From assembly GCF_907164915.1 (NCBI RefSeq), contig NC_061869.1:26343616-26407615 (forward strand): DNA of 64,000 nucleotides. The letters run 5' to 3'. A program made the position numbers and the translations under genes. The notes under the pieces are model-generated. The model was given only the letters and a program-made list of their open reading frames with translations. It ran no database searches and was not told where the DNA came from. The DNA comes from Impatiens glandulifera. Taxonomy: Eukaryota > Streptophyta > Magnoliopsida > Ericales > Balsaminaceae. Of the stretch, positions 24,445 through 33,929 are shown one piece after another. How positions within the stretch are numbered: position 1 is the stretch's first letter; every line of letters starts with the position of its first letter.

Positions 24445-25620
24445 TGATAAGAAAAATTAAGTAAAGTTAATTTTTGGAACCGGCTAGAAAAACTAAACAA
24501 CTGTTAACTTCTATGTGTAGGAACAGATCAAATCGTATAAACCGGTTGAGCCTCATGAACCGGCTGTTGAAACACTTCAAAGAAATCCAGTTCCAAGTGA
24601 TAAGGTTAAGATCAAAGGAACCGGTTTTAACTCTCTCAAGAGACCGGCTAGCAAAGACAAAGTTCATATTCCATCCAGACTATACTATGTAAGAAACAAA
24701 CCGGAAACTACAAATTGCAGAGATAACGTATTATGACGAAATAGACGTGTCTCGAAGGAATAAAAGAAGATAAGATCCGATCAGAAGCATGCGAGGAAAG
24801 CAATGATGAGTTCTTGATCCGACGTTGACAACCGGAAAGTGCAAGCTTGACAGGTGTCCGAATCTGCAAACCGGCAACGTCATCTTTTCATGAGGAGTGT
24901 CTGCATGCTTGCCAAGTGTTGAGGAAGGTGAAACGTGCAAGTAACTTCCCTGCACCGGCGTGATGCTTGATTAACCAATCCCACGGTGAGAGAAGAATAT
25001 GACCGTTGGGATCGTCCTTGCTATAAAAGGAAGACGAAGCGACCTCATTAATGACAGACACAAGTTAAGAAAATCCTAGAGAGATAAAGAAATCTTACGA
25101 ACGATCCAAAACCGATGTGTCATAAACCGGAAGCTTTGTGTGTGTGTTTGTGTTGTACTCGTGTATTACATCAAGAGTGAATTGGTGTAACCGGCGAGTA
25201 GCGAGTTGGGCTCGACCGGCATTGTAATTGTTGTAACTTTGAAAGTTAGTGGAGATCCTTCTCATAACCTGAGAAGAAGGGGTGACGTAGGAGGGTTTGC
25301 TCCGAACATCCATAAAAATCTTGTCTCGTGTTGTTTTTTTAATTACTGCTTCTCACCTCTCTTAACCTAACCAAAATCAATCTTACTCCGTAAACCGGTC
25401 CACTCACATCTCTAAAACCGTCTCCTTCTAAACATCATCTAAGTCGCACACGTTGCTTCAGACTGAAACAGACATTTCTGCCCTTGAACCCGGTTCAAGA
25501 GTCTGTGACAGTTTGTGTAGTGCTGAGAACGGTTATAATCTCTAACCGGACTATCACCAAAGTGTTGTGTGTGTTGTAAGCGGCCACCCTTCCTGAAACC
25601 GGAAAACCCCAATCCTAACA
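24445..25620 (+). repeat. 5' LTR of element 1
   Basis: Starts TGATAAG and ends CCTAACA, 1,176 bp. TATA box at 25022-25028. CCGG/AACCGG words are frequent. Near the right end it lacks 20 bp present in the 3' LTR. Confidence 0.95.
25022..25028 (+). promoter_or_regulatory. LTR TATA box, element 1 5' LTR
   Basis: TATAAAA preceded by gatcgtccttgc. It is conserved at 37803 in the 3' LTR and at 49283 and 63942 in element 2. Transcription should start about 30 bp downstream, which defines the start of R. Confidence 0.7.
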
Positions 25621-25622
25621 AG

Positions 25623-25634
25623 TGGTATCAGAGC
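25623..25634 (+). other. primer-binding site, initiator tRNA-Met
   Basis: TGGTATCAGAGC two bases after the LTR end; the standard plant copia minus-strand primer site. Confidence 0.9.
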
Positions 25635-25665
25635 GAGGTTCTTAGCACTCAATCAACCGAAAAAG

Positions 25666-27509
25666 ATGGGAAGTATGACCCACAGCGACAAGCCGCCAAT
25701 GCTAAACAGTGAAGCGTTTAGCAGTTGGAAGAAACAGATGTATCTACATTTGATCACGTTAGATGATGAGATGAGTCGAGTCCTGAAAGAGGGGTCGATC
25801 AAGATCAACAAGGAGTTAGACGAATGGACAAATGAAGATCGAAGACGGAGTAACCTGAACAACCATTGCATGAGGCACATCTATAAGGCTATAGATGATA
25901 ACACCTTGAACAAGATATCAGACTACGATAATGCAAAGGAAGCCTGGGAAACGATCATTCAGATCCATGAAGGAAACGAAAGAACAAAGGAGAACAAAAT
26001 CTTGGTGGCTACACAGAAATATGAAAACAACAGGATGAAACCGGGGGAAAATATGAAGGAATTCAGTAACCGGTTCACCAGTGTGGTCAAAGAGCTTCAA
26101 ACACTCGGAAAGAAGTACGACAACCGAGAAGTAATCATTAAAGTCTTAAGATCACTGCCGAGCACATGGGATATCAAGACCATGGTGATGAGGGAATCAA
26201 GCACCCTCGGGCAGATGAAGTTGCATGATGTGTTTGAGGATTTAAAAGCCTACGAGTTCGAGATTAATTCTCGGATCGAAGATGAAGCATCCACATAAAC
26301 CGCAACCAGAGCTTTGGTTACATCGGTGGAACCGGCGGTCCAAATATCAACCGTTCCAGCTCCAGTCAAAAATGCTGATCAGATCAGTGAAGATGTGATG
26401 GCGATGCTAGCTCAGAAATTTGGGAGATACATGAAGAAGAATCAACCACCATCTAACAACAATTTTAATTATAATTATGTAGATAAATCAAATAAAAGAT
26501 GTTATAACTGTGACGGTTTTGGACATTTCAGGTCAGAATGCAGAAAACCGAGGAGAGACAACAGAAAACCAGAAAGAAACTATCAAGGTAACTATCAAGG
26601 CAACCGGTACCAGGGTAACAACTACCAAGGGAACAACTATCGGAGAAATGACAACCACGGAACGACTACCGGAGAAACGATGACCAGCATGCTGACGAAG
26701 GGAAGGAGATTCAGAAAGCACTCATCGCATCCGACGGTGGAAGCGAATGGGCGTACTCCAACAACGAAGACAATGAAGAAAGGGTAACATGTTTCATGGA
26801 AAACGACGAAGAGGTATTTGACTTCTCTTCTGATGAGTTCTCTAAAGAAGATTTGATTTCTGCACTCAACGAAATGGTCGCTGAGTTCAGAAACATATAT
26901 GCATACATACCGACTCCCGTAGAACATAAAACCGTAGAGTCAAGTATTGTCATTGTTAAGTCATGCGAAACCGCAATGTATGAACCGGATGAACTATCCT
27001 TAAACAATGAGGAGACAGTTCAACCGGTAACTGAAATCGATGAACGAGCATTGTATGTTACGGCTGCGTGGGAAAAATCTCGTCAAGCCGTAAAACAGAT
27101 GTGTAATTATAAAAGACATCCTAAATGTAGATTTGGTATCGACTACGAACCAAACAAACAAAACGAATCAAAACAACCTAACGGGTTGAAACTTACGAAA
27201 GACAATCTTCCATTCATAAGATTTCTCAACAGTTCAACAACCGAAAATGATTTAAAACTGGAAGAAGAACTTAAGTATGTAAGTCCTACTGAATTAGAAA
27301 ACTGGCTTCATCCTGAGAGAAGGAAAGCCAACCGGAAACAAAATAAAACAAACAGATCTCGATCTCAAAGAAACTCACCACAACGTAAGGCATTCTTGAG
27401 TAATGGTCAAGAAGTTAAGCCAAACATTATAAGAACAGATACCGGGAAAGTGATCCGACTTATTCAAGTCTGGATCCCAAAGGGACTAATCAACCATGGA
27501 CCCAACTGA
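25666..27509 (+). pseudogene. gag of element 1, broken
   Basis: The Gag capsid/nucleocapsid polyprotein packages element RNA. It starts MGSMTHSDKPPML and has a UBN2-type region (WKKQMYLHL, ENMKEFSNRF, LRSLPSTWD), a CCHC knuckle CYNCDGFGHFRSEC (26500-26541), an NYQGN-rich stretch, an acidic region and the conserved tail [15 protein letters not shown] at 26296-26298 replaces a serine codon of element 2, and a 1-bp deletion near 26656 shifts the frame, so three pieces remain. The normal gag stop overlaps the pol start by 14 bp. Confidence 0.85.
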
Positions 27510-30500
27510 ATGTGGGTACCAAAAAGGTGTAAATAATTCTTTTTTGCAGGTTAGGAGAAACAACCGGCTAAAGAACTCGGAATGGTATCTGGACAACAGA
27601 TGTTCAAGACACATGACCGACAACGATGAACTACTAACCGACATCAAGTATGAAACCGGAGCAGTCATAACATTCGGTGACAACTCGAAAGGTAAAACCG
27701 TGGGCAAGGGTAAGATTGACCATGGTAACCTATCCATAAATAATGTATTACTCGTAGAAGAACTGCATTTCAATCTGTTGAGTATAAGTCAAATGTGCGA
27801 TGTGGGTTATAAAGTTGAATTTCATAAAAATGCATGTCTAGTTAAGAATCAACAAAATGATATCCTTTTAACCGGTAACCGAATGGGAAATATCTACAAA
27901 GTTAATTGGAAAACTGATTTTGAAAAACCTGTGTGCATGATTGCCGGGAATGATCCAAACTGGCTTTGGCATAAGCGGCTAAACCACTTGAATTTCAAAA
28001 CAATAAGCTTTATATGTTCCAAAGAACTAGTTCATGATTTTCCAAATGTTAAGTTTTTAAAATACAAAGTATGTGCTGCATGTCAAATGGGTAAACAAAT
28101 AAAGTCATCTTTCAAAAATAAAGGAAACTATCAATCTGAACGGTGTTTAGAACTTTTGCATATGGATTTGTTTGGTCCGGTTAAAGTAACCAATTTAGGA
28201 GGCATGCATTATACTATGGTAGTTATTGATGACTATTCTAAATTTACTTGGGTAACATTTCTAGCCTCTAAAAATCAAGCAACTCCAAACCTGATCAAAT
28301 TGATTTTGAGAATACAGAATGAAAAATATATTCGAGTGAACAAAATCAGAAGTGATAGAGGAACTGAGTTTATAAATAGCAATTTAACCACATTTTCTTG
28401 ATGATTCCGGTATTAGACACGAGTTGTCTAGTGCCAGAACTCCTCAACAAAACGGCCTGGCTGAGAGAAGAAACCGAACTCTCAAGGAAGCCGCAAGGTC
28501 AATGATAGCTGATTCGAGTATTGCTCAAAAGTTTTGGGCTGAAGCTATCAATACCGCATGCTACACACAAAACCGATCTTTAGTAACTAAACGTTTTTCC
28601 AAAACCCCTTTTGAAATATACTATGATCGAATTCCAAACATACAGTATTTTCGAATTTTTGGTAGTAAATGTTTTGTTCACAACAACGACAAGAATTATT
28701 TGACCGCTTTTGATGCTAAATCCGATGAGGGAATAATGTTGGGATATTCAGCTGTAAGTAAAGCCTATAGGGTGTACAATACTAGGACTTTAACAGTTGA
28801 AGAAACAACCCACATTGTTTTTGATGAATCGGTTGAACGAAACACTGCATTACCCTTCGACCTTCACAATAGAATGGAAAACTTCAATATCTATTCTGAT
28901 GATGAAGATGAGGTTCCGGTTTTTAGACGATTTGTCAATGACCAAGCGGTTGATGCTGAACCTCAGCCTGTTCAAGCTGCCTTACCACAGAAAGTTGACT
29001 CTTCAGTTTTTACTGAAGAAATCGGTCGGTCTTACTCTGTTCAACCTACCGATCAGTCTAACCTTGATCAGCCAACCGAAAGCTTGATAGACACGTCTCG
29101 GATAAACCTCAGAAGGAACAAAAATCATCCTCTTGAACTAGTAATAGGTAACATATCCTCACCCGTCCGAACTAGGCAACAAAATTTGGAACACTATGAA
29201 AACTCAGCTTTCATATCACAAATTGAGCCGAAAAAGGTGGATAAAGCATTGTCAGATCCCGATTGGATCCTAGCAATGCAAGAGGAATTAAACGAGTTTA
29301 AGAGAAATAAAGTCTGGTACCTAGTCCCTAGACCGAAAAATAAACCGGTTATAGGAACACGATGGGTATTCAGAAATAAACTCAATGAAGACGGTTTAGT
29401 TACGAGGAACAAAGCCCGGTTAGTGGCTCAAGGCTATAAACAGGAAGAAGGCGTTGATTTTGAAGAATCATTTGCCCCTGTAGCTAGACTTGAGGCCATT
29501 AGAATATTTTTAGCATATGCAGCTTTCAAAAATTTCAAAGTTTTTCAAATGGATGTTAAAAGCGCCTTTCTAAACGGTAAAGTAAATGAAGAGGTATATG
29601 TTAATCAACCTCCAGGTTTCAAAAATCCAGAACACGAAAACAATGTTTACCGGCTGAACAAAGCCCTCTACGGTTTGAAACAGGCTCCAAGAGCTTGGTA
29701 CGATACATTAACACAATTCTTATTTGATCACAAATTCACAATAGGTTCAGTTGACAAAACACTTTTTAAATTTTAGAGAAATGAACAAATATTACTCGTT
29801 CAAATTTATGTCGATGATATTATTTTCGGATCAACCGATCCAAAATTATGTGATAAGTTTTCAAAGATGATGACTGACAGATTTCAAATGAGTATGATGG
29901 GAGAACTGAGTTTCTTCCTAGGACTTCAGGTTAAACAGATTGAAGCCGGAACATTCATAAGCCAACCGAAGTATACAGCCGAATTATTGAAGAAGTTTGG
30001 AATGGATACATGCGCTGAAGCGGCTACACCAATGAGTCCTTCTGTAAAGTTAGACAAAGATGAGGATGGTCAAGCCGTTGACATCACAGCATATCGAGGA
30101 ATGATTGGGTCATTGCTTTATCTAACAGCCAGCCGACCTGACATTTTGTTTGCGGTTGGAGTATGCGGAAGATTCCAAGCCAATCCAAAGCAATCACATT
30201 ATACTGCGGACAAAAGAATATTAAAATATCTGAAGGGAACTCAAGTAGTGGTACTTTGGTATCTAAAAGACTCAAGTTTCAACCTCATAAGTTACTCAGA
30301 CGCTGATTACGCAGGATGCAAGATCGATAGAAAGAGTAAAAGTGGAACCTGCCAGTTCCTAGGTGACCGGTTAGTCACCTGGAGCAGCAAGAAACAGACC
30401 TCAGTTGCAACATCAACAGCAGAGGCAGAGTACATAGCAGCCGGAAGCTGCTGTGCACAACTCCTTTGGATCCAACAACAACTAAGGGACTTTGGTGTAG

Positions 30501-30763
30501 AAGCCAAGGAATCTCCAATATTCTGTGACAACACCAGCGCTATAGCGATCACATACAATCCGGTGTTGCACTCAAGAACAAAGCACATTGATATAAGACA
30601 CCAATTCATACAGGAGCATGTTCAGGAGAAACACATCCGGTTGGAATACGTCTCAACCGAGCAACAAGTAGCAGACATATTCACAAAACCACTACAGGAA
30701 GCTAAGTTTTCTCATTTCAGAAATATTCTAGGGATTACTGACGTTAAGCAACTTATATCATGA
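27496..30763 (+). pseudogene. pol of element 1 (PR-IN-RT-RNH), broken
   Basis: Starts at ATG 27496 (context accATGG) in the +1 frame relative to gag. The protease active site reads DNR where element 2 has DSG, so it is probably inactive. Integrase has the HxxxxH/CxxC finger (HKRLNH, CAAC) and catalytic residues HMD, SDRGTEF and AERRN. RT includes YVDD at 29817-29828, and RNase H includes FCDNTSAI and RTKHIDIRH. Lesions are a 1-bp insertion near 28392 and a TAG at 29774-29776. Length is 3,268 nt against 3,267 in element 2, the difference being that insertion. Confidence 0.85.
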
Positions 30764-30820
30764 TCATGCATGCATATTGCTTACATACGTAACACTGAAA
30801 AACCGGGATATGTGTTCAGG

Positions 30821-30838
30821 GAGAAGCTCTCGCTTCTC
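30821..30838 (+). other. conserved hairpin after RNase H
   Basis: GAGAAGC-tctc-GCTTCTC, a perfect 7-bp stem with a 4-base loop. Element 2 has the identical hairpin at 56955-56972. It lies between pol and the ORF A promoter; the role is unknown, possibly RNA structure or termination. Confidence 0.5.
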
Positions 30839-31393
30839 AAACCATGTTCAAATAGGCCATTGAAAATTCAAGAATGCTAACCGGGAGGAAGTCTCCGGTT
30901 ATGCCTGATCACTTCATGATGTCAAATCACGTGTATACTTACTATACGGTTGAAATGACCTGGTAGAAGTGGATATATGTAATCAAAAGTTGAACAAATG
31001 TTGATATGACTCAACATTTCTTCACAATCGGAACAAAATATCCAACTGAAACCGGTCATGGAAAACCGCTCAGTACAAATGCACTTTGGCTTCGATGGAA
31101 TGAACTTTTCCGGTTAACTTGAGATAGCTAACCGCGTTTTCATGCATATCTTGAGAAATGAAGCCTGTAATAAATAAAAACAGTCTACCGCAATCGAGAT
31201 GACGACATGTGTCCATCATCAAGAGAGGGAGACTCACATCTTGTCAATAGATTTTTGTCATCATGAACATCTTGGCAATAATTAGTTTTGCATTGGAAAT
31301 AAAACATTATACACTTCAACAAGTTAAAGCCTATTAACTAATTGATGTCATCATCGAGCATGCTTAACCTACTTATCTAGCCGAACCCCTGGC

Positions 31394-31400
31394 TATATAA
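31394..31400 (+). promoter_or_regulatory. TATA box for ORF A, element 1
   Basis: TATATAA 86 bp before the ORF A ATG (89 bp in element 2), inside the conserved sequence cctggctatataaaccaccc. The 5' flank lacks any other ATG close to the ORF. Confidence 0.6.
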
Positions 31401-31479
31401 ACCACCCTTAAATCCTCACAAATCTTCACAAATTTCACTATTCACAAAAACAGTCTTGAGCTTAAACTATCTCAAGAAC

Positions 31480-32217
31480 ATGAACTCCAACTCTCTAGCA
31501 AAGAAAATTCTATTGGCTGATTTCAACTCAATCTACCAATACGAAGATCATGAGGTCAGAGAAATGTTCTTAGCCGTTGAAAGAAGCGGGCTAAGAGGAT
31601 TTCTCGAAAACAGATTCATTCTCGACTACCTAGTAGTCGAAGAATTCTTCTAGACCGCAAAAGAGGTGCATCGAGACATAATCGTTGCACAAGTTTACGG
31701 TCAGTCATTTCTATTCAGCGAGACGGATTTCGCTGAATACTGCGGTCTGCCCACTGAAGGGGTAACCGATTTAACCTACTCTCCGGTGACCATGGAAGAA
31801 ATGTGTCATCGGTTCTCCAACTCTGACATTCCGGTTAGACCCTGGGGTGCTAAAAGCCAACTCTCTCACAAGTACCAGCTTTTTTGTGAGATTCTGCGAA
31901 AGTCCATCTTGGGCAGAGAGAAAATCTATTACTACACCCAAAGACTTTTCGAGATGATGATCGCTGTTACGGTTGGGACACCGGTAAATTGATCCTAGAT
32001 CATCTTCCACAACCTGAAGAAGATGATCCTTTCAAACAAAACCAGCTACGCTCCTCAGCTAAGCGGTTTTTGTGCTAGCTTGGAGATCCACTCCGGACCC
32101 TTCGTAACTCTCCATCCAAAGCATGTGCTCACTAAGGAGAGAGTCTAAGAGCTGATCGACCGATGGGAAGCAGCCAAGGCAAAGAGGAATCAAGCGGCTG
32201 GGTCATCCAATGTTTAA
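31480..32217 (+). pseudogene. accessory ORF A of element 1, three or more stops
   Basis: The reading frame is the same length (738 nt) as ORF A of element 2. Encoded features in order: LAKKILLADF, SGLRGFL, YLVVEEFF, VYGQSFLFSETDF, CGLPTEGVTDL, SHKYQLFCEI, FEMMIAVTVGTPVN, SYAPQLSGFC. Stops at 31651-31653 and 31990-31992, and further ones to the right, break it. The domain is shared with ORFs B and C. No signal peptide or membrane segment is seen. Product unknown; by pattern I suspect a relative of the 'putative plant transposon protein' domain. Confidence 0.75.
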
Positions 32218-32541
32218 ATCATCTCTCGTCCTTTTGTCTTTTTCCCAAACCGGTAATTTTGTTGTACTACCGCTTTGGTACCCTGAATTAATGAAGATCA
32301 TTTCTTTCCATTTTAGTCAAAAAATCAAAATCCTAAAGTAAATGACCAACATTTAACGCGCCGTATCAAACCAAATCAAATTACTCATGGAAACAGAAAT
32401 CTTTGTTTTCAAGAAGCATGCCTGATCCGATTTGACTAGACATGCCTTTATCCTCTTGAAAATTGACAAAATATTTATGACCAGACATAAACGGTCTGAT
32501 TTTTCAAAATATCATCATTTAATGCATCCAACCGCTCAATC
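32218..32541 (+). other. ORF A-ORF B spacer, element 1
   Basis: Non-coding and AT-rich, with cccaaaccggtaattttg and the promoter region of ORF B. The matching spacer in element 2 is 58357-58687, conserved enough to align by eye. Confidence 0.5.
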
Positions 32542-32548
32542 TATAAAA
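32542..32548 (+). promoter_or_regulatory. TATA box for ORF B, element 1
   Basis: TATAAAA 114 bp before the ORF B ATG; element 2 has TATAAAA 113 bp before its ATG. Confidence 0.6.
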
Positions 32549-32655
32549 GGGACTCAATCTTGCATCTTCAAAACACGCCTCCTTCAATCTTCTCTCTAAA
32601 GCTTGAAAGTTCAAAAAGCACTCCTTTCGATTCTCATTCTCATTCTCTTCAAAAA

Positions 32656-33417
32656 ATGTCTGCTGAACTAAGAAACACAATCGTCGTCAACTTCGAAGAA
32701 GTAAAAGATAGCCGGTTTCACGATACCATCTTTCAACCGATCATAGAATCGGGGCTTCGAAAATTCTTTGAAGGCTCAGACACCATCCTCGTAGAGGAAG
32801 TGTGCGAGTTCTTCAACAATGGACACATTCTCGATGATGGCAGTATAAGGACCATCGTTGACAGAAGACTTGTTTGGATTACCGAAGAACATTTTGCAGA
32901 TTTCTTCAACCTTCCAACCGAAGGGTTCTCTGATTTCCCAACACCATTCTTTCCGGCTAAGGAAGTCTTCGGCTTTATCTTCTCCTCTTCCATCGAACCG
33001 GTCGAAGACCACGGGAAGAAGGAAAAACTCGCCCCTCACTACCAAGTCTTTCATTACTTGATTCAGCGGTCTATCATGGGCAAAATGCCAAATCAAAACT
33101 ACAGCCGGGAGGCATTCAACATCATGATAGCCATCATCTGTAAATCGGCAATCAACTGTTCCTCCTATCTCTTCAAAAACCTGAAGCAGCTCATAACCGC
33201 TTCAAGAGGAAGTGTCAGTTTCGCTCCACAAATCTCTCGGTTTTTGGAGGCTCAACGCCGCAACCTTGGGCTCGGTGTTCCTGTCGGACCGGCCAACACT
33301 ATGACTTTATCCATGCTAAATAGATGGATTTCAAGGATTGAGGAGCGGACACCCTACAACACCGTGGACAAGTGGCTTGACAGAATGGTGGAAGGGGATT
33401 GGGTCGATCTAAACTAA
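32656..33417 (+). CDS. accessory ORF B of element 1, intact, 253 aa
   Basis: The start is the MSAELRN methionine shared with element 2; the frame is open further upstream, but that part is 5' leader. It has exactly the same length as ORF B of element 2. Motifs: VNFEEVKDS (10-18), SGLRKFF (32-38), VEEVCEFFNNGHILDDGSI (46-64), TEEHFADFFNLPTEGFSDFP (76-95), LAPHYQVFHYLIQRSIMG (125-142), APQISRFL (190-197). No catalytic motif, signal peptide or transmembrane helix is visible. ORFs A and C have the same core, so the three probably arose by duplication. Role unknown. It is the only uninterrupted gene of the element. Confidence 0.8.
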   Translation: MSAELRNTIVVNFEEVKDSRFHDTIFQPIIESGLRKFFEGSDTILVEEVCEFFNNGHILDDGSIRTIVDRRLVWITEEHFADFFNLPTEGFSDFPTPFFPAKEVFGFIFSSSIEPVEDHGKKEKLAPHYQVFHYLIQRSIMGKMPNQNYSREAFNIMIAIICKSAINCSSYLFKNLKQLITASRGSVSFAPQISRFLEAQRRNLGLGVPVGPANTMTLSMLNRWISRIEERTPYNTVDKWLDRMVEGDWVDLN

Positions 33418-33639
33418 GTTGTTTGTTTTTCTTTCCGGTTTTAGGTCATTTTGTTGTACGACCGAAAACCGCTTAACTACTCTTTCGGACTTATTTATGA
33501 AATTTTCTAATTTTAAAGTCTCCGGTTATTCAATATCCTTCTTTCCGGTTCTGAAATCAATAAACATAAGACTTCATGTTAAACGAAACTTCCGGTTAAC
33601 AAAGCTTCCGGTAAATCAGAATCTCAAGCAAAAATGAAA

Positions 33640-33810
33640 AGTTTGAAAAACTTACCGCCCACGGTTTTACCGCACAAAATTTACCGCCCATTGTTTTCTC
33701 CGTATTTACCGCCTAAAGTTACTGCAGTAACTTTTGGAGGGAAAATTGGCGCCAAAATATTATCAAGTGACGGTTCGTCTTCCAACCGTTCGAAACCGCC
33801 TCCTATATAA
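33640..33810 (+). promoter_or_regulatory. ORF C promoter region, element 1
   Basis: Contains ttaccgccc-type repeats (33651-33713), a perfect 20-bp palindrome centred on CTGCAG (33715-33734), the palindrome TTGGCGCCAA (33746-33755), whose reverse strand contains the E2F consensus TTTGGCGC, and a TATA box TATATAA (33804-33810), 126 bp before ORF C. All are conserved in element 2. Confidence 0.6.
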
Positions 33811-33929
33811 GTTCAGATCAGTTCATTTTCTACATACGCTGTCTCTCTCTAAAAACTCTCAAATCTTCAAAGGCTCTCTCCAACTTCCGTTCATCGCTGT
33901 TCTTCATCTTTTTCTTTCACAAATTCATC

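Noticed and set aside
26533..27007. Long minus-strand ORFs opposite gag (also 50839-51342 and 52674-53177)
   Set aside because: They are antisense shadows of the gag NYQGN repeats and acidic region, rich in V/S/F with no domain, and their ends change between copies.
32656..33417. Env-like glycoprotein for ORF B (SIRE-type env)
   Set aside because: No signal peptide, transmembrane helix or cysteine pattern; it looks like a soluble protein.
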